Of a stretch of DNA of 45,500 bases, positions 1 through 11,284 are shown piece after piece; position 1 is the stretch's first letter, and every line of letters starts with the position of its first letter. Made by a program: the position numbers and the translations under genes. Location: positions 1-45,500 of the forward strand of contig JALJCQ010000045.1 of NCBI GenBank assembly GCA_023091665.1. The letters run 5' to 3'. Below the pieces are notes generated by a model. That model was not told the origin of the DNA. It searched no databases and saw nothing but the letters and a program-made list of their open reading frames with translations. The DNA is from Pythium myriotylum (taxonomy: Eukaryota; Oomycota; Peronosporomycetes; Pythiales; Pythiaceae).

Positions 1-70
1 CGTGGAGACACAAAAGAGCTGTTGGAGGCTACGGAACGACCGAAACGACACGCGCACACGATGGCAGCAT

Positions 71-160
71 GCGTGTGGTGTGTGTGGGCGTGTGTGTACC
101 AAGTGGGAGACGTGTGGGGTGCGAGTTGAGTGTGGTAGACACTTTTGTGTGGGGTGAGAC
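71..160 (+). repeat. G/T-rich segment with TG microsatellite core in the monomer
   Basis: Shown in unit 1 and present in every copy. Only 9 of these 90 bases are C and the + strand is dominated by G and T. The 71-98 part is an imperfect TG repeat, GTGTGGTGTGTGTGGG followed by CGTGTGTGT. Alternating purine-pyrimidine TG runs can adopt Z-DNA and are prone to replication slippage. Three of the 13 indels in the array fall in this core (units 32, 50 and 107), which agrees with slippage. Four runs of three or four G occur at 86-88, 105-107, 116-119 and 151-154, but with long spacers. Confidence 0.85.
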
Positions 161-235
161 ACAGTCTGGCGAGCCTCGGTCACAAATGACGAAGGTTGTT
201 GTGGAGTCCCGTGGTGGAAAGCTTGATTGTCGACG

Positions 236-258
236 CCGATCACAATGCGCATGATCGG
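236..258. other. Perfect 7-bp dyad with palindromic loop
   Basis: CCGATCA at 236-242 is the exact reverse complement of TGATCGG at 252-258. The 9-base loop ends in TGC GCA, so that the palindrome TGCGCA (246-251) abuts the right arm. Each arm contains GATC. The same dyad repeats in all units except unit 125, where T to C at 45379 breaks the left arm. It could be a cruciform or hairpin element or a binding site for a dimeric protein. No function can be assigned from sequence alone. Confidence 0.7.
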
Positions 259-337
259 TGGGAGACGGCGTGTGCCACGTTTGGCGGGCGTGCACTTGGA
301 ACTGGTCGTCCGCGCGCAAAACCTTGTGGATACCCGG

Positions 338-376
338 TGTGTCTGGTAGGGTTTAGTCCGAGCCCGTGGAGACACA
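338..376. other. 7-bp inverted repeat bracketing the telomere-like motif across the unit junction
   Basis: TGTGTCT at 338-344 pairs exactly with AGACACA at 370-376, which is positions 6-12 of unit 2. The 25-base interval between the arms contains the telomere-like motif at 347-356. Inside it, GGG (349-351) and CCC (363-365) could add a short inner stem. The structure exists only because monomers are joined head to tail, and it recurs at each junction. In unit 63 one C of the inner CCC is lost, and the outer arms stay intact. No function is known. Confidence 0.55.
347..356 (+). other. Telomere-like motif TAGGGTTTAG (telo-box on minus strand)
   Basis: Ten contiguous bases are in register with the heptamer TTTAGGG. 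The minus strand reads CTAAACCCTA, which includes AAACCCTA, the plant telo-box core bound by Myb-type telobox proteins. It lies near the end of every monomer, so the array offers roughly 125 copies spaced 364 bp apart. None of the 19 changes I found touches it. It may mark an origin from telomere-adjacent DNA or serve as a protein site; a ten-base match may also be chance. Confidence 0.6.
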
Positions 377-3300
377 AAAGAGCTGTTGGAGGCTACGGAA
401 CGACCGAAACGACACGCGCACACGATGGCAGCATGCGTGTGGTGTGTGTGGGCGTGTGTGTACCAAGTGGGAGACGTGTGGGGTGCGAGTTGAGTGTGGT
501 AGACACTTTTGTGTGGGGTGAGACACAGTCTGGCGAGCCTCGGTCACAAATGACGAAGGTTGTTGTGGAGTCCCGTGGTGGAAAGCTTGATTGTCGACGC
601 CGATCACAATGCGCATGATCGGTGGGAGACGGCGTGTGCCACGTTTGGCGGGCGTGCACTTGGAACTGGTCGTCCGCGCGCAAAACCTTGTGGATACCCG
701 GTGTGTCTGGTAGGGTTTAGTCCGAGCCCGTGGAGACACAAAAGAGCTGTTGGAGGCTACGGAACGACCGAAACGACACGCGCACACGATGGCAGCATGC
801 GTGTGGTGTGTGTGGGCGTGTGTGTACCAAGTGGGAGACGTGTGGGGTGCGAGTTGAGTGTGGTAGACACTTTTGTGTGGGGTGAGACACAGTCTGGCGA
901 GCCTCGGTCACAAATGACGAAGGTTGTTGTGGAGTCCCGTGGTGGAAAGCTTGATTGTCGACGCCGATCACAATGCGCATGATCGGTGGGAGACGGCGTG
1001 TGCCACGTTTGGCGGGCGTGCACTTGGAACTGGTCGTCCGCGCGCAAAACCTTGTGGATACCCGGTGTGTCTGGTAGGGTTTAGTCCGAGCCCGTGGAGA
1101 CACAAAAGAGCTGTTGGAGGCTACGGAACGACCGAAACGACACGCGCACACGATGGCAGCATGCGTGTGGTGTGTGTGGGCGTGTGTGTACCAAGTGGGA
1201 GACGTGTGGGGTGCGAGTTGAGTGTGGTAGACACTTTTGTGTGGGGTGAGACACAGTCTGGCGAGCCTCGGTCACAAATGACGAAGGTTGTTGTGGAGTC
1301 CCGTGGTGGAAAGCTTGATTGTCGACGCCGATCACAATGCGCATGATCGGTGGGAGACGGCGTGTGCCACGTTTGGCGGGCGTGCACTTGGAACTGGTCG
1401 TCCGCGCGCAAAACCTTGTGGATACCCGGTGTGTCTGGTAGGGTTTAGTCCGAGCCCGTGGAGACACAAAAGAGCTGTTGGAGGCTACGGAACGACCGAA
1501 ACGACACGCGCACACGATGGCAGCATGCGTGTGGTGTGTGTGGGCGTGTGTGTACCAAGTGGGAGACGTGTGGGGTGCGAGTTGAGTGTGGTAGACACTT
1601 TTGTGTGGGGTGAGACACAGTCTGGCGAGCCTCGGTCACAAATGACGAAGGTTGTTGTGGAGTCCCGTGGTGGAAAGCTTGATTGTCGACGCCGATCACA
1701 ATGCGCATGATCGGTGGGAGACGGCGTGTGCCACGTTTGGCGGGCGTGCACTTGGAACTGGTCGTCCGCGCGCAAAACCTTGTGGATACCCGGTGTGTCT
1801 GGTAGGGTTTAGTCCGAGCCCGTGGAGACACAAAAGAGCTGTTGGAGGCTACGGAACGACCGAAACGACACGCGCACACGATGGCAGCATGCGTGTGGTG
1901 TGTGTGGGCGTGTGTGTACCAAGTGGGAGACGTGTGGGGTGCGAGTTGAGTGTGGTAGACACTTTTGTGTGGGGTGAGACACAGTCTGGCGAGCCTCGGT
2001 CACAAATGACGAAGGTTGTTGTGGAGTCCCGTGGTGGAAAGCTTGATTGTCGACGCCGATCACAATGCGCATGATCGGTGGGAGACGGCGTGTGCCACGT
2101 TTGGCGGGCGTGCACTTGGAACTGGTCGTCCGCGCGCAAAACCTTGTGGATACCCGGTGTGTCTGGTAGGGTTTAGTCCGAGCCCGTGGAGACACAAAAG
2201 AGCTGTTGGAGGCTACGGAACGACCGAAACGACACGCGCACACGATGGCAGCATGCGTGTGGTGTGTGTGGGCGTGTGTGTACCAAGTGGGAGACGTGTG
2301 GGGTGCGAGTTGAGTGTGGTAGACACTTTTGTGTGGGGTGAGACACAGTCTGGCGAGCCTCGGTCACAAATGACGAAGGTTGTTGTGGAGTCCCGTGGTG
2401 GAAAGCTTGATTGTCGACGCCGATCACAATGCGCATGATCGGTGGGAGACGGCGTGTGCCACGTTTGGCGGGCGTGCACTTGGAACTGGTCGTCCGCGCG
2501 CAAAACCTTGTGGATACCCGGTGTGTCTGGTAGGGTTTAGTCCGAGCCCGTGGAGACACAAAAGAGCTGTTGGAGGCTACGGAACGACCGAAACGACACG
2601 CGCACACGATGGCAGCATGCGTGTGGTGTGTGTGGGCGTGTGTGTACCAAGTGGGAGACGTGTGGGGTGCGAGTTGAGTGTGGTAGACACTTTTGTGTGG
2701 GGTGAGACACAGTCTGGCGAGCCTCGGTCACAAATGACGAAGGTTGTTGTGGAGTCCCGTGGTGGAAAGCTTGATTGTCGACGCCGATCACAATGCGCAT
2801 GATCGGTGGGAGACGGCGTGTGCCACGTTTGGCGGGCGTGCACTTGGAACTGGTCGTCCGCGCGCAAAACCTTGTGGATACCCGGTGTGTCTGGTAGGGT
2901 TTAGTCCGAGCCCGTGGAGACACAAAAGAGCTGTTGGAGGCTACGGAACGACCGAAACGACACGCGCACACGATGGCAGCATGCGTGTGGTGTGTGTGGG
3001 CGTGTGTGTACCAAGTGGGAGACGTGTGGGGTGCGAGTTGAGTGTGGTAGACACTTTTGTGTGGGGTGAGACACAGTCTGGCGAGCCTCGGTCACAAATG
3101 ACGAAGGTTGTTGTGGAGTCCCGTGGTGGAAAGCTTGATTGTCGACGCCGATCACAATGCGCATGATCGGTGGGAGACGGCGTGTGCCACGTTTGGCGGG
3201 CGTGCACTTGGAACTGGTCGTCCGCGCGCAAAACCTTGTGGATACCCGGTGTGTCTGGTAGGGTTTAGTCCGAGCCCGTGGAGACACAAAAGAGCTGTTG

Positions 3301-5460
3301 GAGGCTACGGAACGACCGAAACGACACGCGCACACGATGGCAGCATGCGTGTGGTGTGTGTGGGCGTGTGTGTACCAAGTGGGAGACGTGTGGGGTGCGA
3401 GTTGAGTGTGGTAGACACTTTTGTGTGGGGTGAGACACAGTCTGGCGAGCCTCGGTCACAAATGACGAAGGTTGTTGTGGAGTCCCGTGGTGGAAAGCTT
3501 GATTGTCGACGCCGATCACAATGCGCATGATCGGTGGGAGACGGCGTGTGCCACGTTTGGCGGGCGTGCACTTGGAACTGGTCGTCCGCGCGCAAAACCT
3601 TGTGGATACCCGGTGTGTCTGGTAGGGTTTAGTCCGAGCCCGTGGAGACACAAAAGAGCTGTTGGAGGCTACGGAACGACCGAAACGACACGCGCACACG
3701 ATGGCAGCATGCGTGTGGTGTGTGTGGGCGTGTGTGTACCAAGTGGGAGACGTGTGGGGTGCGAGTTGAGTGTGGTAGACACTTTTGTGTGGGGTGAGAC
3801 ACAGTCTGGCGAGCCTCGGTCACAAATGACGAAGGTTGTTGTGGAGTCCCGTGGTGGAAAGCTTGATTGTCGACGCCGATCACAATGCGCATGATCGGTG
3901 GGAGACGGCGTGTGCCACGTTTGGCGGGCGTGCACTTGGAACTGGTCGTCCGCGCGCAAAACCTTGTGGATACCCGGTGTGTCTGGTAGGGTTTAGTCCG
4001 AGCCCGTGGAGACACAAAAGAGCTGTTGGAGGCTACGGAACGACCGAAACGACACGCGCACACGATGGCAGCATGCGTGTGGTGTGTGTGGGCGTGTGTG
4101 TACCAAGTGGGAGACGTGTGGGGTGCGAGTTGAGTGTGGTAGACACTTTTGTGTGGGGTGAGACACAGTCTGGCGAGCCTCGGTCACAAATGACGAAGGT
4201 TGTTGTGGAGTCCCGTGGTGGAAAGCTTGATTGTCGACGCCGATCACAATGCGCATGATCGGTGGGAGACGGCGTGTGCCACGTTTGGCGGGCGTGCACT
4301 TGGAACTGGTCGTCCGCGCGCAAAACCTTGTGGATACCCGGTGTGTCTGGTAGGGTTTAGTCCGAGCCCGTGGAGACACAAAAGAGCTGTTGGAGGCTAC
4401 GGAACGACCGAAACGACACGCGCACACGATGGCAGCATGCGTGTGGTGTGTGTGGGCGTGTGTGTACCAAGTGGGAGACGTGTGGGGTGCGAGTTGAGTG
4501 TGGTAGACACTTTTGTGTGGGGTGAGACACAGTCTGGCGAGCCTCGGTCACAAATGACGAAGGTTGTTGTGGAGTCCCGTGGTGGAAAGCTTGATTGTCG
4601 ACGCCGATCACAATGCGCATGATCGGTGGGAGACGGCGTGTGCCACGTTTGGCGGGCGTGCACTTGGAACTGGTCGTCCGCGCGCAAAACCTTGTGGATA
4701 CCCGGTGTGTCTGGTAGGGTTTAGTCCGAGCCCGTGGAGACACAAAAGAGCTGTTGGAGGCTACGGAACGACCGAAACGACACGCGCACACGATGGCAGC
4801 ATGCGTGTGGTGTGTGTGGGCGTGTGTGTACCAAGTGGGAGACGTGTGGGGTGCGAGTTGAGTGTGGTAGACACTTTTGTGTGGGGTGAGACACAGTCTG
4901 GCGAGCCTCGGTCACAAATGACGAAGGTTGTTGTGGAGTCCCGTGGTGGAAAGCTTGATTGTCGACGCCGATCACAATGCGCATGATCGGTGGGAGACGG
5001 CGTGTGCCACGTTTGGCGGGCGTGCACTTGGAACTGGTCGTCCGCGCGCAAAACCTTGTGGATACCCGGTGTGTCTGGTAGGGTTTAGTCCGAGCCCGTG
5101 GAGACACAAAAGAGCTGTTGGAGGCTACGGAACGACCGAAACGACACGCGCACACGATGGCAGCATGCGTGTGGTGTGTGTGGGCGTGTGTGTACCAAGT
5201 GGGAGACGTGTGGGGTGCGAGTTGAGTGTGGTAGACACTTTTGTGTGGGGTGAGACACAGTCTGGCGAGCCTCGGTCACAAATGACGAAGGTTGTTGTGG
5301 AGTCCCGTGGTGGAAAGCTTGATTGTCGACGCCGATCACAATGCGCATGATCGGTGGGAGACGGCGTGTGCCACGTTTGGCGGGCGTGCACTTGGAACTG
5401 GTCGTCCGCGCGCAAAACCTTGTGGATACCCGGTGTGTCTGGTAGGGTTTAGTCCGAGCC

Positions 5461-5824
5461 CGTGGAGACACAAAAGAGCTGTTGGAGGCTACGGAACGAC
5501 CGAAACGACACGCGCACACGATGGCAGCATGCGTGTGGTGTGTGTGGGCGTGTGTGTACCAAGTGGGAGACGTGTGGGGTGCGAGTTGAGTGTGGTAGAC
5601 ACTTTTGTGTGGGGTGAGACACAGTCTGGCGAGCCTCAGTCACAAATGACGAAGGTTGTTGTGGAGTCCCGTGGTGGAAAGCTTGATTGTCGACGCCGAT
5701 CACAATGCGCATGATCGGTGGGAGACGGCGTGTGCCACGTTTGGCGGGCGTGCACTTGGAACTGGTCGTCCGCGCGCAAAACCTTGTGGATACCCGGTGT
5801 GTCTGGTAGGGTTTAGTCCGAGCC
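5461..5824 (+). repeat. Variant unit 16 (one substitution)
   Basis: G to A at 5638 (monomer position 178) changes CCTCGGTC to CCTCAGTC. Length is unchanged at 364. It lies within the 174-183 patch that is also altered in units 43, 49 and 125. Confidence 0.92.
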
Positions 5825-8800
5825 CGTGGAGACACAAAAGAGCTGTTGGAGGCTACGGAACGACCGAAACGACACGCGCACACGATGGCAGCATGCGTGT
5901 GGTGTGTGTGGGCGTGTGTGTACCAAGTGGGAGACGTGTGGGGTGCGAGTTGAGTGTGGTAGACACTTTTGTGTGGGGTGAGACACAGTCTGGCGAGCCT
6001 CGGTCACAAATGACGAAGGTTGTTGTGGAGTCCCGTGGTGGAAAGCTTGATTGTCGACGCCGATCACAATGCGCATGATCGGTGGGAGACGGCGTGTGCC
6101 ACGTTTGGCGGGCGTGCACTTGGAACTGGTCGTCCGCGCGCAAAACCTTGTGGATACCCGGTGTGTCTGGTAGGGTTTAGTCCGAGCCCGTGGAGACACA
6201 AAAGAGCTGTTGGAGGCTACGGAACGACCGAAACGACACGCGCACACGATGGCAGCATGCGTGTGGTGTGTGTGGGCGTGTGTGTACCAAGTGGGAGACG
6301 TGTGGGGTGCGAGTTGAGTGTGGTAGACACTTTTGTGTGGGGTGAGACACAGTCTGGCGAGCCTCGGTCACAAATGACGAAGGTTGTTGTGGAGTCCCGT
6401 GGTGGAAAGCTTGATTGTCGACGCCGATCACAATGCGCATGATCGGTGGGAGACGGCGTGTGCCACGTTTGGCGGGCGTGCACTTGGAACTGGTCGTCCG
6501 CGCGCAAAACCTTGTGGATACCCGGTGTGTCTGGTAGGGTTTAGTCCGAGCCCGTGGAGACACAAAAGAGCTGTTGGAGGCTACGGAACGACCGAAACGA
6601 CACGCGCACACGATGGCAGCATGCGTGTGGTGTGTGTGGGCGTGTGTGTACCAAGTGGGAGACGTGTGGGGTGCGAGTTGAGTGTGGTAGACACTTTTGT
6701 GTGGGGTGAGACACAGTCTGGCGAGCCTCGGTCACAAATGACGAAGGTTGTTGTGGAGTCCCGTGGTGGAAAGCTTGATTGTCGACGCCGATCACAATGC
6801 GCATGATCGGTGGGAGACGGCGTGTGCCACGTTTGGCGGGCGTGCACTTGGAACTGGTCGTCCGCGCGCAAAACCTTGTGGATACCCGGTGTGTCTGGTA
6901 GGGTTTAGTCCGAGCCCGTGGAGACACAAAAGAGCTGTTGGAGGCTACGGAACGACCGAAACGACACGCGCACACGATGGCAGCATGCGTGTGGTGTGTG
7001 TGGGCGTGTGTGTACCAAGTGGGAGACGTGTGGGGTGCGAGTTGAGTGTGGTAGACACTTTTGTGTGGGGTGAGACACAGTCTGGCGAGCCTCGGTCACA
7101 AATGACGAAGGTTGTTGTGGAGTCCCGTGGTGGAAAGCTTGATTGTCGACGCCGATCACAATGCGCATGATCGGTGGGAGACGGCGTGTGCCACGTTTGG
7201 CGGGCGTGCACTTGGAACTGGTCGTCCGCGCGCAAAACCTTGTGGATACCCGGTGTGTCTGGTAGGGTTTAGTCCGAGCCCGTGGAGACACAAAAGAGCT
7301 GTTGGAGGCTACGGAACGACCGAAACGACACGCGCACACGATGGCAGCATGCGTGTGGTGTGTGTGGGCGTGTGTGTACCAAGTGGGAGACGTGTGGGGT
7401 GCGAGTTGAGTGTGGTAGACACTTTTGTGTGGGGTGAGACACAGTCTGGCGAGCCTCGGTCACAAATGACGAAGGTTGTTGTGGAGTCCCGTGGTGGAAA
7501 GCTTGATTGTCGACGCCGATCACAATGCGCATGATCGGTGGGAGACGGCGTGTGCCACGTTTGGCGGGCGTGCACTTGGAACTGGTCGTCCGCGCGCAAA
7601 ACCTTGTGGATACCCGGTGTGTCTGGTAGGGTTTAGTCCGAGCCCGTGGAGACACAAAAGAGCTGTTGGAGGCTACGGAACGACCGAAACGACACGCGCA
7701 CACGATGGCAGCATGCGTGTGGTGTGTGTGGGCGTGTGTGTACCAAGTGGGAGACGTGTGGGGTGCGAGTTGAGTGTGGTAGACACTTTTGTGTGGGGTG
7801 AGACACAGTCTGGCGAGCCTCGGTCACAAATGACGAAGGTTGTTGTGGAGTCCCGTGGTGGAAAGCTTGATTGTCGACGCCGATCACAATGCGCATGATC
7901 GGTGGGAGACGGCGTGTGCCACGTTTGGCGGGCGTGCACTTGGAACTGGTCGTCCGCGCGCAAAACCTTGTGGATACCCGGTGTGTCTGGTAGGGTTTAG
8001 TCCGAGCCCGTGGAGACACAAAAGAGCTGTTGGAGGCTACGGAACGACCGAAACGACACGCGCACACGATGGCAGCATGCGTGTGGTGTGTGTGGGCGTG
8101 TGTGTACCAAGTGGGAGACGTGTGGGGTGCGAGTTGAGTGTGGTAGACACTTTTGTGTGGGGTGAGACACAGTCTGGCGAGCCTCGGTCACAAATGACGA
8201 AGGTTGTTGTGGAGTCCCGTGGTGGAAAGCTTGATTGTCGACGCCGATCACAATGCGCATGATCGGTGGGAGACGGCGTGTGCCACGTTTGGCGGGCGTG
8301 CACTTGGAACTGGTCGTCCGCGCGCAAAACCTTGTGGATACCCGGTGTGTCTGGTAGGGTTTAGTCCGAGCCCGTGGAGACACAAAAGAGCTGTTGGAGG
8401 CTACGGAACGACCGAAACGACACGCGCACACGATGGCAGCATGCGTGTGGTGTGTGTGGGCGTGTGTGTACCAAGTGGGAGACGTGTGGGGTGCGAGTTG
8501 AGTGTGGTAGACACTTTTGTGTGGGGTGAGACACAGTCTGGCGAGCCTCGGTCACAAATGACGAAGGTTGTTGTGGAGTCCCGTGGTGGAAAGCTTGATT
8601 GTCGACGCCGATCACAATGCGCATGATCGGTGGGAGACGGCGTGTGCCACGTTTGGCGGGCGTGCACTTGGAACTGGTCGTCCGCGCGCAAAACCTTGTG
8701 GATACCCGGTGTGTCTGGTAGGGTTTAGTCCGAGCCCGTGGAGACACAAAAGAGCTGTTGGAGGCTACGGAACGACCGAAACGACACGCGCACACGATGG

Positions 8801-11284
8801 CAGCATGCGTGTGGTGTGTGTGGGCGTGTGTGTACCAAGTGGGAGACGTGTGGGGTGCGAGTTGAGTGTGGTAGACACTTTTGTGTGGGGTGAGACACAG
8901 TCTGGCGAGCCTCGGTCACAAATGACGAAGGTTGTTGTGGAGTCCCGTGGTGGAAAGCTTGATTGTCGACGCCGATCACAATGCGCATGATCGGTGGGAG
9001 ACGGCGTGTGCCACGTTTGGCGGGCGTGCACTTGGAACTGGTCGTCCGCGCGCAAAACCTTGTGGATACCCGGTGTGTCTGGTAGGGTTTAGTCCGAGCC
9101 CGTGGAGACACAAAAGAGCTGTTGGAGGCTACGGAACGACCGAAACGACACGCGCACACGATGGCAGCATGCGTGTGGTGTGTGTGGGCGTGTGTGTACC
9201 AAGTGGGAGACGTGTGGGGTGCGAGTTGAGTGTGGTAGACACTTTTGTGTGGGGTGAGACACAGTCTGGCGAGCCTCGGTCACAAATGACGAAGGTTGTT
9301 GTGGAGTCCCGTGGTGGAAAGCTTGATTGTCGACGCCGATCACAATGCGCATGATCGGTGGGAGACGGCGTGTGCCACGTTTGGCGGGCGTGCACTTGGA
9401 ACTGGTCGTCCGCGCGCAAAACCTTGTGGATACCCGGTGTGTCTGGTAGGGTTTAGTCCGAGCCCGTGGAGACACAAAAGAGCTGTTGGAGGCTACGGAA
9501 CGACCGAAACGACACGCGCACACGATGGCAGCATGCGTGTGGTGTGTGTGGGCGTGTGTGTACCAAGTGGGAGACGTGTGGGGTGCGAGTTGAGTGTGGT
9601 AGACACTTTTGTGTGGGGTGAGACACAGTCTGGCGAGCCTCGGTCACAAATGACGAAGGTTGTTGTGGAGTCCCGTGGTGGAAAGCTTGATTGTCGACGC
9701 CGATCACAATGCGCATGATCGGTGGGAGACGGCGTGTGCCACGTTTGGCGGGCGTGCACTTGGAACTGGTCGTCCGCGCGCAAAACCTTGTGGATACCCG
9801 GTGTGTCTGGTAGGGTTTAGTCCGAGCCCGTGGAGACACAAAAGAGCTGTTGGAGGCTACGGAACGACCGAAACGACACGCGCACACGATGGCAGCATGC
9901 GTGTGGTGTGTGTGGGCGTGTGTGTACCAAGTGGGAGACGTGTGGGGTGCGAGTTGAGTGTGGTAGACACTTTTGTGTGGGGTGAGACACAGTCTGGCGA
10001 GCCTCGGTCACAAATGACGAAGGTTGTTGTGGAGTCCCGTGGTGGAAAGCTTGATTGTCGACGCCGATCACAATGCGCATGATCGGTGGGAGACGGCGTG
10101 TGCCACGTTTGGCGGGCGTGCACTTGGAACTGGTCGTCCGCGCGCAAAACCTTGTGGATACCCGGTGTGTCTGGTAGGGTTTAGTCCGAGCCCGTGGAGA
10201 CACAAAAGAGCTGTTGGAGGCTACGGAACGACCGAAACGACACGCGCACACGATGGCAGCATGCGTGTGGTGTGTGTGGGCGTGTGTGTACCAAGTGGGA
10301 GACGTGTGGGGTGCGAGTTGAGTGTGGTAGACACTTTTGTGTGGGGTGAGACACAGTCTGGCGAGCCTCGGTCACAAATGACGAAGGTTGTTGTGGAGTC
10401 CCGTGGTGGAAAGCTTGATTGTCGACGCCGATCACAATGCGCATGATCGGTGGGAGACGGCGTGTGCCACGTTTGGCGGGCGTGCACTTGGAACTGGTCG
10501 TCCGCGCGCAAAACCTTGTGGATACCCGGTGTGTCTGGTAGGGTTTAGTCCGAGCCCGTGGAGACACAAAAGAGCTGTTGGAGGCTACGGAACGACCGAA
10601 ACGACACGCGCACACGATGGCAGCATGCGTGTGGTGTGTGTGGGCGTGTGTGTACCAAGTGGGAGACGTGTGGGGTGCGAGTTGAGTGTGGTAGACACTT
10701 TTGTGTGGGGTGAGACACAGTCTGGCGAGCCTCGGTCACAAATGACGAAGGTTGTTGTGGAGTCCCGTGGTGGAAAGCTTGATTGTCGACGCCGATCACA
10801 ATGCGCATGATCGGTGGGAGACGGCGTGTGCCACGTTTGGCGGGCGTGCACTTGGAACTGGTCGTCCGCGCGCAAAACCTTGTGGATACCCGGTGTGTCT
10901 GGTAGGGTTTAGTCCGAGCCCGTGGAGACACAAAAGAGCTGTTGGAGGCTACGGAACGACCGAAACGACACGCGCACACGATGGCAGCATGCGTGTGGTG
11001 TGTGTGGGCGTGTGTGTACCAAGTGGGAGACGTGTGGGGTGCGAGTTGAGTGTGGTAGACACTTTTGTGTGGGGTGAGACACAGTCTGGCGAGCCTCGGT
11101 CACAAATGACGAAGGTTGTTGTGGAGTCCCGTGGTGGAAAGCTTGATTGTCGACGCCGATCACAATGCGCATGATCGGTGGGAGACGGCGTGTGCCACGT
11201 TTGGCGGGCGTGCACTTGGAACTGGTCGTCCGCGCGCAAAACCTTGTGGATACCCGGTGTGTCTGGTAGGGTTTAGTCCGAGCC
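5825..11284 (+). repeat. Flawless block, units 17-31
   Basis: Fifteen consecutive 364-bp monomers with no visible change from consensus; satellite only. Confidence 0.9.

Larger units (their letters stand above)
1..364 (+). repeat. Reference monomer (unit 1) of the satellite
   Basis: This is a consensus copy, used here for all monomer positions. It is 58% GC (212 of 364), with 137 G against 75 C. It holds 32 CpG, slightly more than base composition predicts, so there is no sign of CpG decay. Landmarks, each occurring once per monomer: SphI-type GCATGC at 67-72, HindIII-type AAGCTT at 219-224, SalI-type GTCGAC at 229-234, palindrome TGCGCA at 246-251, GTGCAC at 290-295, GCGCGC at 312-317, and the telomere-like TAGGGTTTAG at 347-356. 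The length 364 is one more than a multiple of three, so any reading frame shifts at each junction. 364 bp is also close to two nucleosome repeats, which is common in satellites but is only inference here. No CENP-B-like box, Pol III promoter boxes or tRNA-like fold is visible. Confidence 0.95.
1..5460 (+). repeat. Flawless block, units 1-15
   Basis: Fifteen consecutive monomers of exactly 364 bp, with no substitution or indel that I can see. The block contains only satellite. Confidence 0.9.

Noticed and set aside
86..154. G-quadruplex from four G-runs
   Set aside because: The runs are separated by 16, 8 and 31 bases, beyond the usual loop limits, so a stable canonical quadruplex is not supported.
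99..299. CCAAGTG (99-105) and CACTTGG (293-299) as an inverted repeat
   Set aside because: The arms are about 190 bases apart and only 7 bp long, within chance expectation for a 364-bp sequence.
1..364. CENP-B box, Pol III A/B boxes
   Set aside because: No convincing match was found by eye on either strand.
196..618. 140-codon plus-strand open frame recurring in each unit (and 144- and 96-codon minus-strand frames)
   Set aside because: They overlap each other on both strands and cross the unit junction. They recur only because the DNA repeats. 364 is not a multiple of three, and indels occur without regard to frame. No recognisable domain or signal is present.
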